NCBI RefSeq assembly: GCF_013205025.1
Contig: NZ_JABMLE010000001.1
Location: 620,001-684,000, forward strand
Reading direction: 5' to 3'
DNA from: Rathayibacter sp. VKM Ac-2857
GTDB lineage: Bacteria > Actinomycetota > Actinomycetes > Actinomycetales > Microbacteriaceae
DNA length: 64,000 nucleotides
How positions within the stretch are numbered: the stretch's first letter is position 1; each line of letters begins with the position of its first letter. Positions 8,353-17,027 of the stretch are shown piece after piece. Both the position numbers and the translations under genes were made by a program. The notes beneath the pieces were generated by a model. It saw nothing but the letters and a program-made list of their open reading frames with translations, did no database searches and was not told where the DNA came from.

Positions 8353-9594
8353 CTAGCCGTTCGAGAGGCGGGGCTGGTAGCCCGCGTCGCGGAGGACCTG
8401 GAGGACGCGGTCGGCGTGCTCGGGGCCGCGCGTCTCGACGCTGATCTCGAGCTCGACCTCGCTGATCTGCAGGCCGCGGCCGTGCCGGGTGTGCAGCACC
8501 TCGACGACGTTGGCGTTCGCCTCCGAGATCAGGTCGGCGATCCGCGCGAGCTGACCCGGCCGGTCCGGCAGGCCGATGCTCATCTTGAGGTAGCGCTCGG
8601 AGGCGGCGAGGCCCCGGCTGATCACCCGCTCCATCATCAGCGGATCGATGTTGCCGCCGGAGAGGATGACCGCGGTGCGTCCCGCGTTCCGGATCTGGCC
8701 GGTGAGGATCGCGGCGATCCCGACCGCGCCGGCCGGCTCGACGACGAGCTTCGCGCGCTCGAGCAGCACGAGCAGCGCGCGGGCGGTGTCGTCGTCCTCG
8801 ACGGTGACGACCTCGTCGACGACCTCGCGGATGATCTCGAAGTTGAGCTGCCCGGGCTTCGCGACCGCGATGCCGTCGGCGATGGTCGGCGAGATCGTGA
8901 TGGCGATCGGCTCCCCGGCCGCAAGCGAGAGCGGGTAGGGAGCGGCGTTCGCGGCCTGGACGCCGATGACGCGCAGCGTGCGCCCCTCCTGGGCCGCCTT
9001 CTGCTTCGCGGCCGAGGCGACGCCGGCGATGAGCCCGCCGCCGCCGATCGGCACGACGATGGTCTCGACGCCCGGCGCCTGCTCGAGGATCTCGAGGCCG
9101 ATGGTGCCCTGGCCGGTGATCACGTCGGGGTGGTCGTAGGGCGGGATGAAGACGGCGCCGGTGCGCTCGGCGAACTCGGCGGCCGCGGCGAGGGCCTCGT
9201 TGAAGATGTGCCCGCTCAGCACCACCTCCGCGCCGTAGTCGCGGGTCGCGGCGAGCTTGGGCAGCGCGACGCCGATCGGCATGAAGATCGTCGCCTTGAT
9301 GCCGAGCTCGCGCGCGGCGAAGGCGACGCCCTGCGCGTGGTTGCCGGCCGAGGCGGCGACGACCCCGCGCGCCCGCTCCTCCTCGGACAGGTGCGAGAGC
9401 CGGAACACGGCCCCGCGGATCTTGTACGACCCGGTGCGCTGCAGGTTCTCGCACTTGAGGAACACGGGCGAGCCGAGCACCTCGGCGAGGAACGTGCTCG
9501 TCTCCATCGGGGTGTTCGCGATGACGGGGGCGAGGACGGTTCGGGCCGCCTCGAACTCGCTCAGGGTCGGTCCGACGACGCGGCTAGTCTGCAT
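8353..9594 (-). CDS. ilvA: Threonine ammonia-lyase with ACT domain
   Basis: This 413-residue fold-type II PLP enzyme has the Schiff-base lysine Lys58 in GSYKIRGA, the glycine loop IGGGGLIAG for PLP phosphate, and one C-terminal ACT domain (RPGQLARIADLISEANANVVEVLH, about residues 332-413). It converts threonine to 2-oxobutyrate and ammonia, the entry to isoleucine. A single short ACT domain resembles the catabolic-type enzyme rather than the twin-domain biosynthetic IlvA. The ATG at 9594 is chosen; a TTG at 9606 is in frame. The start overlaps the end of the AI-2E-family gene. Confidence 0.9.
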   Translation of the reverse strand: MQTSRVVGPTLSEFEAARTVLAPVIANTPMETSTFLAEVLGSPVFLKCENLQRTGSYKIRGAVFRLSHLSEEERARGVVAASAGNHAQGVAFAARELGIKATIFMPIGVALPKLAATRDYGAEVVLSGHIFNEALAAAAEFAERTGAVFIPPYDHPDVITGQGTIGLEILEQAPGVETIVVPIGGGGLIAGVASAAKQKAAQEGRTLRVIGVQAANAAPYPLSLAAGEPIAITISPTIADGIAVAKPGQLNFEIIREVVDEVVTVEDDDTARALLVLLERAKLVVEPAGAVGIAAILTGQIRNAGRTAVILSGGNIDPLMMERVISRGLAASERYLKMSIGLPDRPGQLARIADLISEANANVVEVLHTRHGRGLQISEVELEISVETRGPEHADRVLQVLRDAGYQPRLSNG

Positions 9595-10774
9595 GCTCTT
9601 CGGCAACTCTCTCGGGGGTTCGGGTCGGGGAGCGCCAGGCTCCGCTCGCGACGTAGTTGACCATGACGTTGAGGGTCGCGACCACGGGGACCGCGAAGAA
9701 CGCGCCCGCGATGCCGGCGATGATCGAGCCCCCGGCGACCGCGAGGACGACGGCGAGCGGGTGCACCTTGACGGCGGAGCCCATGATCAGGGGCTGGAGG
9801 ATGTGCCCCTCCAGCTGCTGCACGCCGAGGACGACGATCAGCAGGATCAGCGCGATGACCGGACCGTTGTAGACCAGCGCGATGAAGACGGCGAGCGCCC
9901 CGGTGACGACCGCGCCGATCACCGGCACGAACGAGCCGAGGAAGACGAGCACGCCGATCGGGATCGCGAGCGGGACGCCGAGGAAGAACGAGCCGAGGCC
10001 GATGCCGACCGCGTCGACGAAGGCGACCAGGATCTGCACCTTCACGAAGTTGGTCAGCGTGATCCAGCCCGCCCGGCCGGCGCCGTCGACGGCGCCGCGC
10101 GCGCGGTGCGGGAACAGCCGCACGACCCAGCGCCAGATGTTCGGGCCGTCGATCAGGATGAAGAGGGTCGAGAACAGGGTCAGCAGCACGCCCGTGAGCA
10201 CGTGCCCGACGGTCGAGCCGACGCTGAGGGCGCCGCTGACCAGCACTCCCGAGTCCTGCTGCACGGCGGCGAGCGCCTGCTGCGCGTACTGGTTGATGTC
10301 CGACTCGGTCAGGTGCAGCGGCCCCTCGAGCAGCCAGGTCTTGAGATCGTCGTAGGACTCCACCGTCTGGCGGCTGAGGTCGTCGAAGCCGGAGTAGACC
10401 TGGGTGACGACGAGGAAGAGCAGGCCGCCGATCACGAGCACGATGCCGAGCTCGGCGACCACGATCGCGAGCCACTTGGGCCAGTGGTGGCGCTGCAGGA
10501 ACATCGAGAACGGCACGAGCAGCGCCGCGATGACGATGGCCAGCAGCAGCGGGATGACGATCAGCCGCAGCTCGATCACGAGCAGGCCGAGCACCGCGAG
10601 CGCGCCGGCGACCACGAGGATCCGCCAGGCCCAGGCTCCGGCGATGCGCATCCCGGGGCTGACGAAGGCGGCGTCCGGGTCGAGCGGGCGGGGCTGCGGA
10701 TCCCGCTCGGGAGCCGCGGTGGTGCTGACGGCGTCGCGGGTGCCGGACGTGCGGCGGGACCGGCCGAGTCTCAT
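9584..10774 (-). CDS. AI-2E family transporter (PerM/YdiK-like membrane protein)
   Basis: The 396-residue polytopic protein has about eight helices in the family's arrangement: two N-terminal hairpins, a long extracytoplasmic segment (SRQTVESYDDLKTWLLEGP), and the conserved C-terminal block LGVQQLEGHILQPLIMGSAVKVHPLAV. The superfamily contains autoinducer-2 exporters and Na+/H+ antiporters; the substrate is unknown. The ATG follows TAGTCT by 6 nt (leaderless). The 3' end overlaps ilvA, so the two may be co-transcribed. Confidence 0.88.
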   Translation of the reverse strand: MRLGRSRRTSGTRDAVSTTAAPERDPQPRPLDPDAAFVSPGMRIAGAWAWRILVVAGALAVLGLLVIELRLIVIPLLLAIVIAALLVPFSMFLQRHHWPKWLAIVVAELGIVLVIGGLLFLVVTQVYSGFDDLSRQTVESYDDLKTWLLEGPLHLTESDINQYAQQALAAVQQDSGVLVSGALSVGSTVGHVLTGVLLTLFSTLFILIDGPNIWRWVVRLFPHRARGAVDGAGRAGWITLTNFVKVQILVAFVDAVGIGLGSFFLGVPLAIPIGVLVFLGSFVPVIGAVVTGALAVFIALVYNGPVIALILLIVVLGVQQLEGHILQPLIMGSAVKVHPLAVVLAVAGGSIIAGIAGAFFAVPVVATLNVMVNYVASGAWRSPTRTPERVAEEHAD

Positions 10775-10780
10775 CCGCCC

Positions 10781-10786
10781 AGACTA
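10781..10786 (-). promoter_or_regulatory. -10 box of the AI-2E family gene (leaderless)
   Basis: TAGTCT on the minus strand ends 6 nt before the ATG at 10774. Confidence 0.5.
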
Positions 10787-10800
10787 ATCCCCGCCGCATT

Positions 10801-10835
10801 CCGCGGGCGGTATCCGCGGGCGGTATCCGCGGCGG
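10801..10835. repeat. Short tandem repeat (13 bp, 2.7 copies)
   Basis: CCGCGGGCGGTAT occurs twice in tandem, followed by the partial CCGCGGCGG. It fills the gap between the ABC ATPase stop and the AI-2E-family promoter. Each unit carries a CCGCGG palindrome. Confidence 0.6.
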
Positions 10836-10836
10836 C

Positions 10837-11895
10837 TCACGACGCGGCGCGGACGGCCACCGGCCGCAGCGCGAGCGCGAGTCCGACCCGCTCCCCCGGT
10901 TCGAGCCGGATCCCGGCCGCGTGCTGCACGACCAGCTCCTCGCCCTGCTCGGTGCGGACCGTCGAGCGGCGCACCGGGCCGAGGAAGCTGGTCGCGACGA
11001 CCACCGCCGGCAGGGCACCCGGAGCACCGCCCGGCACGATCTCGATGTCCTCGGGGCGGAGGAACGCCGAGACGGCGCCGTCCCCCGTCGAGCCGTCCAC
11101 CAGCGGCAGGTGCGCGCCGAGCACCGCGACGCCGCCGGCCGAGACGACGCCCGGGACGACGTTCGAGAGCCCGACGAAGTGCGCGACGAACGGCGAGGAG
11201 GGCCGCGCGTAGAGGTCCTCCGGCGCGCCGAGCTGCTCGATCCGACCCGCGTTCATCACCGCGACGCGGTCGGCGACGGCGAGCGCCTCCTCCTGGTCGT
11301 GGGTGACGAAGAAGGTGGTGATGCCGATCTCGGACTGCAGGCGCTTGATCTCGTCGCGCAGCTGCACGCGGACCTTCGCGTCCAGCGCCGACAGCGGCTC
11401 GTCCAGGAGCAGGACGCGCGGGCGGGTCACGAGCGCCCGGGCGAGCGCCACCCGTTGCTGCTGCCCGCCGGAGAGCTGGTGCGCGTAGCGGTCGCCCAGG
11501 CCGCCGAGCCCGACCAGGTCGAGCGCGTCCTGCGCGGCCGTCCGCCGCTCCTTCGCCGCGACCCCGCGGGTGCGCAGGCCGAACTCCACGTTCTCGCGGG
11601 CCCGCAGGTGCGGGAAGAGCGAGTACGACTGGAAGACCATGCCCATGTCGCGGCGGGCGACCGGCAGGCCGGCGACGTCGCGCTCGTCGACCAGGATCCG
11701 GCCGGAGTCGATCCGCTCGAGCCCGCTGAGCGCGCGCAGCGCCGTGGTCTTGCCGCAGCCGGACGGGCCGAGCAGAGCGATGAACTCCCCCGGCGCCACG
11801 TCGAACGAGACGCCGTCGAGGGCTTTGGCGGCGCCGTAGTGCCGCGCGACGTCGAGGAACCGGACGCGAGCGCCCGGGGAGGAAGGAGCGGTCAC
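10837..11895 (-). CDS. ABC transporter ATP-binding protein (PotA/FbpC-like) with TOBE domain
   Basis: The 352-residue ATPase has Walker A GPSGCGKTT at residues 43-51, the Q-loop in GMVFQSYSLF, signature LSGGQQQR, Walker B LLLDEPLSALD and the switch His in FFVTHDQEE. A C-terminal TOBE-type domain follows (VSAFLRPEDIEIVPGG to the end). This architecture is typical of importers for spermidine, iron, thiamine or phosphonates. The GTG start overlaps the permease stop by GTGA. It is the last gene of a four-gene operon. Confidence 0.9.
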   Translation of the reverse strand: MTAPSSPGARVRFLDVARHYGAAKALDGVSFDVAPGEFIALLGPSGCGKTTALRALSGLERIDSGRILVDERDVAGLPVARRDMGMVFQSYSLFPHLRARENVEFGLRTRGVAAKERRTAAQDALDLVGLGGLGDRYAHQLSGGQQQRVALARALVTRPRVLLLDEPLSALDAKVRVQLRDEIKRLQSEIGITTFFVTHDQEEALAVADRVAVMNAGRIEQLGAPEDLYARPSSPFVAHFVGLSNVVPGVVSAGGVAVLGAHLPLVDGSTGDGAVSAFLRPEDIEIVPGGAPGALPAVVVATSFLGPVRRSTVRTEQGEELVVQHAAGIRLEPGERVGLALALRPVAVRAAS

Positions 11896-12692
11896 GGCGT
11901 GCCTTTCGAGGCGCGGCGCCCGGCGGCGACGAGTCCGATCCGCGCGAGGCGGCCGATCCCGAGCAGCAGGGCGAAGGCGAACAGGAGGGAGAGGAGGGAG
12001 AAGATCACGGCGACGTAGGCGTCCTGCTTCGACACCTGCACGAGACCGGTCTGCAGCGTCGTGCGGCTGAGCAGCGAGGCGATGGTGTACTCGCCGAGGA
12101 CCACGGCGACGGTGATCAGCGCGGCGGCGACGAGGCCGCGGCGCAGGTTCGGCAGCAGGACCCGGGTGAGCACGCCGAACGGGCCGGCGCCCAGCGAGCG
12201 GGCGGCCTCCGAGAGCGTGATCGCGTCGAGCCCGGCGAGGTCCGCGGCGATCGCGCGGTAGGCGTAGGGCAGCACGAGCACGCCGTAGGCGAGCGCGAGC
12301 GTCCACGGCGCGGAGCCGACGAGCCGCGTGATCACCGAGTACACCGGCGCCAGCCCGACGACCAGCACGATCGCGGGGACGGTCAGCGGGAGCAGGCAGA
12401 CCAGCTCGAGCACCCGGCGCAGCCGCGGCAGGCGGATCTCGACCAGGAGCATCGTCGGCACCAGCAGCACCAGCACGATCAGGGCGGTGACCACCGCGAG
12501 GATCAGCGAGTTGCCGATGCCCTGGAAGAGCGCGCGGTAGCCGCGCTCGTTCTCCGGGTCCAGGATCGCGGTCCAGTGCGAGAGGTCGTAGCCGCCGGCG
12601 CCGCGGAGGGTGAACTCGGCCATCGCGATCAGCGGCACCGCGAAGGCGAGGCCGGTGACGACCAGGACGATGCGGGACAGCGCGCGGGTCAC
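11892..12692 (-). CDS. ABC transporter permease (second subunit)
   Basis: This 266-residue BPD-type permease has about six helices and an EAA-like cytoplasmic loop (LSEAARSLGAGPFGVLTRVLLPNLRRG) that docks on the ATPase. The GTG start at 12692 overlaps the preceding permease stop. It is homologous to PotC/FbpB-type inner-membrane subunits. The substrate is undetermined. Confidence 0.88.
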   Translation of the reverse strand: MTRALSRIVLVVTGLAFAVPLIAMAEFTLRGAGGYDLSHWTAILDPENERGYRALFQGIGNSLILAVVTALIVLVLLVPTMLLVEIRLPRLRRVLELVCLLPLTVPAIVLVVGLAPVYSVITRLVGSAPWTLALAYGVLVLPYAYRAIAADLAGLDAITLSEAARSLGAGPFGVLTRVLLPNLRRGLVAAALITVAVVLGEYTIASLLSRTTLQTGLVQVSKQDAYVAVIFSLLSLLFAFALLLGIGRLARIGLVAAGRRASKGTP

Positions 12693-13585
12693 CGCTGCCA
12701 CCGCCGCGCGCGGCGCTGCAGCAGCGCGTAGCCGGACATCAGCACGATCATCACGAGGAGCATCCCGAGCGCAAGCGCGCCGGCCAGGTTCTCCCGGCCC
12801 AGGACCGTCTCGCTGACGAGCGCCGCGCGGATCTGCAGCGGCACGATCTGCGCGCCCTGGCTGATCAGCGCGGCGGCCGTGGCGAACGAGGAGAACGCGT
12901 TGGCGAACAGCAGCAGCACCGAGCCGAGGAAGGAGGGGGCGAGGACGGGGACCGCGACGCGCCACCAGTAGCTCACCGCTCCCCCGCCGAGCACGGCGTT
13001 CGCCTCGGCCCACTCGGGGCGCAGGCCCTCGAGGGCAGGCAGGAAGGTCAGCACCATCAGCGGCACCTGGAAGTAGAGGTAGGGCAGGATCAGCCCGGGC
13101 AGCTGGTAGAGCCAGACGCCGTCGGCGTAGAGGTCGACGCCTGCGCCGGCCAGGAGGGTCGTGACCAGGCCCTGGACGCCGATCGTCGCGATGAAGGCGA
13201 ACGCGAGCATCACGCCGCCGAACTGGGCGAGGACGCTCGCCGCGGCGTCGACGATCGTGCGGAGCGGTCCGCGCGGATCGGCGCCGAGCAGGGCCAGGCA
13301 GACGATGCCGCCGAGGACCGCGCCGACGACGGCGGTGAGGGCCGAGAGGCCGAGCGAGGCGCCGAACGCGGACAGGACGACGGGTTCGCCCAGCGCCGCG
13401 ACGTTCGCGAGCGTCGGCCGGCCGTCGCCGTCCACGAAGCCGGTGCCGACCGCGAGGACGGTCGGCACGGCGAGGAACAGCAGGACGTAGACCGCGAACG
13501 GAGCGACGCCCAGCGCTGGGGGGAGACCGCGCCGTCCCCGGGGCGCGCGGGCCCCGGGGACGGCGCGGACGGCGGCGGTCGTCAC
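12689..13585 (-). CDS. ABC transporter permease (first subunit)
   Basis: The 298-residue protein has a cytoplasmic basic N-terminus, six predicted helices, and a coupling loop WAEANAVLGGGAVSYWWRVAVPVLAPS. It is the PotB-type partner of the 11892-12692 permease. The GTG start overlaps the stop of the binding-protein gene (GTGA). The frame remains open far upstream only because of the codon bias of the neighbouring genes. Confidence 0.88.
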   Translation of the reverse strand: MTTAAVRAVPGARAPRGRRGLPPALGVAPFAVYVLLFLAVPTVLAVGTGFVDGDGRPTLANVAALGEPVVLSAFGASLGLSALTAVVGAVLGGIVCLALLGADPRGPLRTIVDAAASVLAQFGGVMLAFAFIATIGVQGLVTTLLAGAGVDLYADGVWLYQLPGLILPYLYFQVPLMVLTFLPALEGLRPEWAEANAVLGGGAVSYWWRVAVPVLAPSFLGSVLLLFANAFSSFATAAALISQGAQIVPLQIRAALVSETVLGRENLAGALALGMLLVMIVLMSGYALLQRRARRWQR

Positions 13586-14733
13586 TGGATCGCCGCGCCC
13601 CACTTCTCGGCCAGTAGGGCCGAGGCGGCCTCGGTCTGCTCGGAGGTGAACTGGACGAGGTCCTCCGGAGCGGCGCCGACGGCGTCGAGGGCCTCCGTGT
13701 CCACCGTGCCGGCGTCGACCATGGCCGCCAGGCGCACGGGGTAGGCGCCCGCCGCGAGGTAGAGGTTCTGCGCGGCGTCGGAGTAGAGGTACTCCTGCCA
13801 CAGGCGCGCGGCGGCCGGGTGCGGCGCGTCGGCGTTGATCGCCTGGTTGTAGTAGCTGCCGACCGCGGTGCCGGGCAGCACCGTCGTCGTCCACTCGCGG
13901 GTGCCCTCGTTCGCCTTCGCGGCGGCGAGGTTGTTGTAGCTCCAGTCGAAGACGACGGGGGTCTCGCCGGAGGCGACGGTCGCGTCGGTCGGGTCCAGCG
14001 GCAGGAAGTTGCCCGCGTCGTTCAGCTTCTCGAAGAAGTCGATGCCGGGCTGCACGTCGTCGGCCGAGCCGCCCGACTGCAGGGCGGCGAGCTGCACGGC
14101 GGCGGCCGCGGCTCCGGCCTGGGTCGGGTCGCCGTTGATCGCGACCGAGCCGCGGTAGTCGGCGCCGAGCAGGTCGTCGAGCGACTCGGGGGCGGGCACG
14201 GCGTCGGCGTCGTAACCGATCGACATCAGGCCGGTGTAGTCGTTCACCCAGAGGCCGGTCTCCTCGCGGTTGCCCTCGGGGATGTCGTCCCAGGTCTCGA
14301 CCTTGTACGGCGAGAACAAGTCGGTGTTCGCGAGTGCGACGGCGGCACCGAGGTCGAAGACGTCGGGAGCGGTGTCCTGGCCGGCGAGGTTCTGCGCGGT
14401 GCTGATCTCCTCCGCGGAGGAGACGTCCGGGTCGGCCGAGTTGACGGTGATGCCGTACTCGTCCTCGAAGCCCGAGATGAGCTCGCCGTAGTTGGCCCAG
14501 TTGTCGGGCAGGGCGATCACGTTGAGCTGGCCCTCGGCCTTCGCGGCCTCGATCAGGGCGTCGAGTCCGCCGAGGTCGGCGGCCGAGGTCGCGGTCGAGG
14601 CGTCGACGGACGCGTCGCCGGACGCGGAGCCGGACGAGGCGCCGGCGTCGCCGGAGCAGGCGGTCAGGGTGAGAGCGAGAGCGGCGGTCGCGGCGGCGAG
14701 CACGCCGGCGCGGGGGAAGCGCTGGGTCGTCAA
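13582..14733 (-). CDS. ABC transporter substrate-binding lipoprotein
   Basis: This 383-residue protein has a lipoprotein signal ending LTLTACS (Cys26) and a serine/alanine linker. A periplasmic-binding-protein fold of the PotD/FbpA class follows (AEGQLNVIALPDNWANYGEL near residues 66-85; VFDWSYNNLAAAK). It delivers substrate to the two permeases downstream. Polyamine, iron, thiamine and aminoethylphosphonate binders all share this fold, so no substrate is assigned. The start is a TTG with a GGAGGA 5-6 nt upstream, an uncommon start codon here. Confidence 0.87.
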   Translation of the reverse strand: MTTQRFPRAGVLAAATAALALTLTACSGDAGASSGSASGDASVDASTATSAADLGGLDALIEAAKAEGQLNVIALPDNWANYGELISGFEDEYGITVNSADPDVSSAEEISTAQNLAGQDTAPDVFDLGAAVALANTDLFSPYKVETWDDIPEGNREETGLWVNDYTGLMSIGYDADAVPAPESLDDLLGADYRGSVAINGDPTQAGAAAAAVQLAALQSGGSADDVQPGIDFFEKLNDAGNFLPLDPTDATVASGETPVVFDWSYNNLAAAKANEGTREWTTTVLPGTAVGSYYNQAINADAPHPAAARLWQEYLYSDAAQNLYLAAGAYPVRLAAMVDAGTVDTEALDAVGAAPEDLVQFTSEQTEAASALLAEKWGAAIQ

Positions 14734-14779
14734 GAGTCCTCCAGGAGTCGGGTGGGTGGGCCCCTGCGGGCGCCTCGGG

Positions 14780-14785
14780 AAACGT
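14780..14785 (-). promoter_or_regulatory. Candidate -10 box of the ABC importer operon
   Basis: TACGTT on the minus strand lies about 47 nt before the TTG start and leaves room for the Shine-Dalgarno site. No good -35 is seen. Confidence 0.3.
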
Positions 14786-14878
14786 AGGGGCGGCTCCCGA
14801 CATCCCGGGGCCGCCCGGATGAACCGGACGGGAACACTCGGCGCCGGGGCGGGATCCGCCGATGTCGGCGGCCTTCGC

Positions 14879-14884
14879 TAGCGT
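14879..14884 (+). promoter_or_regulatory. -10 box of the YcaQ-like gene (near-leaderless)
   Basis: TAGCGT ends 9 nt before the ATG at 14894. Transcription would start 1-3 nt upstream of, or at, the start codon. Confidence 0.4.
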
Positions 14885-14893
14885 GGTGACACC

Positions 14894-16120
14894 ATGACCG
14901 AGCAGCTCAGCCCCGCCCTCGCGCGCCGCATCGCCCTGGCCGCCCAGGGCTTCGGTGCCGCGCCGCCGCCGCGGGTCGGCACGCGGCAGATCCTCGGTGT
15001 GATCGACCGGATCCGGCCGCTGCAGCTCGACTCGGTCAACGTCTTCGAGCGGAGCCACTACCTCCCCGTCCTCGCCCGCCTCGGTCCCTACGACCGCGCC
15101 CTCCTCGACGCGGTCGCGTTCTCGCCGAAGGGCCACTACCTCGAGTACTGGGCGCACGAGGCGGCGCTGATCCGGCGTGCCGACCTCCCTCTCTACCGCT
15201 GGCGAATGGAGCACTACCGCCGCGTCCGCCTGCCCGAGCACGAGGGCTGGGCGGCCGAGAACCGGTCCACGCTCGACTGGCTCCGGGCCGCGCTCGCCGA
15301 CGGGCCGCTGCGCGCCTCGGAGATCGAGCACGAGGCGAACACCCGCACGGGTCCGTGGTGGGGCTGGTCCGACATGAAGCGCGGTCTCGAGGTGCTCTTC
15401 CGCTGGGGCGAGGTGGTGACGGCCGGGCGCACGCGGTTCGAGCGCTCCTACGCGCTCGCCGAGCAGGTGCTGCCCCGCGAGGTGCTCGACGCCGAGGTCT
15501 CCACCGAGGACGCGGTCCGCGAGCTGGTGCGCCGCTCCGCCCTCGCGCTCGGCGTCGGCACCCTCGGCGATCTGGCCGACTACCACCGGCTGCTGAAGGC
15601 GCCGACGCTCGCGGCCGTGCACGACCTGGTCGACGCCGGCGAGCTGGTGCCCGTCGAGGTCCGCGGCTGGGAGCGCTCGGGCCGGCCGCTGCCGCTCTGG
15701 CGGCACGCGGCGGCGCGGCGCCCTCGCGAGCTGCGGGCCGACGCGCTGCTCTCGCCCTTCGATCCCGTGGTGTGGCACCGCCCGCGCGCCGAGCTCTTCT
15801 TCGACTTCCACTACCGGATCGAGATCTACACCCCCGCGGCCCAGCGCGTGCACGGCTACTACGTGCTGCCCGTCCTGCTCGACGACGTGATCGCGGCGCG
15901 GGTCGACCTCAAGAGCGACCGGCAGAACGGCGTGCTGCGGGTGCAGGCGGCCTGGCGCGAGCCGGGAGCGCCGCCGGACACCGCCGAGCGTCTCGCCGCG
16001 CTGCTCGTCACCGCCGCGCACTGGCAGGGGCTCGACTCGGTCGACGTCGTCGGCCGCGGCACGCTGGCGGCGGATCTCCTCGTCGCGCTCACCGCCGGGC
16101 ACCGGGAGGTCCTCGCATGA
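14894..16120 (+). CDS. Winged-helix DNA glycosylase of the YcaQ/AlkX (HTH_42) family
   Basis: The 408-residue protein has the YcaQ-type QxD catalytic motif in PLQLDSVNV (Gln44, Asp46), followed by ERSHYLPVLARLGPYD and the late ALLSPFDPVVWHRPR segment. YcaQ of E. coli unhooks interstrand DNA crosslinks, and the Streptomyces AlkZ relative gives self-resistance to azinomycin. A TetR gene starts inside its stop codon (ATGA), so glycosylase and regulator form a two-gene operon. Confidence 0.88.
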   Translation: MTEQLSPALARRIALAAQGFGAAPPPRVGTRQILGVIDRIRPLQLDSVNVFERSHYLPVLARLGPYDRALLDAVAFSPKGHYLEYWAHEAALIRRADLPLYRWRMEHYRRVRLPEHEGWAAENRSTLDWLRAALADGPLRASEIEHEANTRTGPWWGWSDMKRGLEVLFRWGEVVTAGRTRFERSYALAEQVLPREVLDAEVSTEDAVRELVRRSALALGVGTLGDLADYHRLLKAPTLAAVHDLVDAGELVPVEVRGWERSGRPLPLWRHAAARRPRELRADALLSPFDPVVWHRPRAELFFDFHYRIEIYTPAAQRVHGYYVLPVLLDDVIAARVDLKSDRQNGVLRVQAAWREPGAPPDTAERLAALLVTAAHWQGLDSVDVVGRGTLAADLLVALTAGHREVLA

Positions 16121-16713
16121 GCGGTCCGCAGGAGCGGCAGGGGCCGATCGCGCTCGCCCTGTCGGAGAAGTGCGTGGGCCTGCTGCTCGAGCGCGGCACG
16201 ATCAAGGGCGTCAGCTCGATCGATCTGGCGCACGCCGCGGGGATCTCGCTGCGCACCTTCCACCGCTACCTCGGCGGAAAGGAGGACTGCGTGCGGCCCG
16301 TGCTCTACGCGGCGATCGCCGCGATGGGGCGCGAGCTCGTGGCGCGGCCCGCCGCCGAATCGCTCAACACCGCGCTGGGCGCCGCGTTCGCCGCGGCGGC
16401 CTCCGGTCCGCAGCTGGAGCGGACGCTGCGGCTGATGCCGCTGCTCACCGAGACGCCCGGCATGCGCGCGGTCTGGGCGCAGTCGCTGCACGACGGCGAG
16501 GCCGCGCTCACCCCGAGCATCGCGCAGCGGATGGGGCTCCCCGCAGCGGACGAGCCGCGCGCGGCCGTGCTCGCCACGGTCGTGCTCGCGCTGGTGCGGC
16601 GGGCCCTCGTGGACGCCGTCGCGACGGGCACGGACCCGGCACCGGTCTTCGACGACTACCTGACGACGCTCGACGGCGGCCCGCTCGCGGCCGGCGCGCC
16701 TGCTGCGCGCTGA
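16117..16713 (+). CDS. TetR/AcrR family transcriptional regulator
   Basis: The 198-residue protein has an N-terminal helix-turn-helix (VSSIDLAHAAGISLRTFHRYLGGKEDCV, about residues 32-59) and a variable helical ligand domain. It overlaps the upstream glycosylase gene by 4 nt, so it is made from the same message. The ligand and target are unknown; autoregulation of the operon is possible. It ends just before repeat cluster 1. Confidence 0.87.
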   Translation: MSGPQERQGPIALALSEKCVGLLLERGTIKGVSSIDLAHAAGISLRTFHRYLGGKEDCVRPVLYAAIAAMGRELVARPAAESLNTALGAAFAAAASGPQLERTLRLMPLLTETPGMRAVWAQSLHDGEAALTPSIAQRMGLPAADEPRAAVLATVVLALVRRALVDAVATGTDPAPVFDDYLTTLDGGPLAAGAPAAR

Positions 16714-17027
16714 ACGACGCCGGGTCTCGATACGCCGCTGCGCGGCTACTCGACCACCATGGCGGAAGCGCCGCTGTGCGGCCCCGCACCACCAGACCGC
16801 GCACTCTTCCATGCTGATCGAGTAGCCCGCGCAGCGGGCGTATCGAGATCCACCAGCGTCAGAAGTCGAGTCTGCAGACCTGGCGTGTTGATGACGGCGG
16901 GTCTCGATACGCCCCTACGGGGCTACTCGACCAGCATGACTGCAACGCCCCGCGGCTCAGCGACCAGCATGGATGCACCGCTCCGCGGTCACCCGACCGG
17001 CATCTGCCGGCCGCCTCCTCCGTGGCG
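16714..17027. repeat. BIME-like palindromic repeat cluster 1 (3 copies: Y+, Z-, Y+)
   Basis: Full copies lie at 16722-16761 (+, GGTC subtype, Y), 16810-16854 (-, GATC subtype, Z) and 16899-16938 (+, Y). Each is an imperfect palindrome, TCTCGATACG-stem-loop-stem-TACTCGA, ending in CATG. Stems differ between copies (GCCGC/GCGGC, GCCCGC/GCGGGC, GCCCC/GGGGC) but always pair. Degenerate half-units follow at 33-bp intervals (CATG at 16935 and 16968, CATC at 17001). The cluster lies between the convergent tetR and lemA genes. No gene is visible in the 314 nt. Confidence 0.9.

Noticed and set aside
12689-16102. A 1137-codon open frame on the minus strand
   Set aside because: Only its last 299 codons encode the permease. 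The rest is antisense to the YcaQ-like gene and in another frame of the binding-protein gene, both of which carry real motifs.
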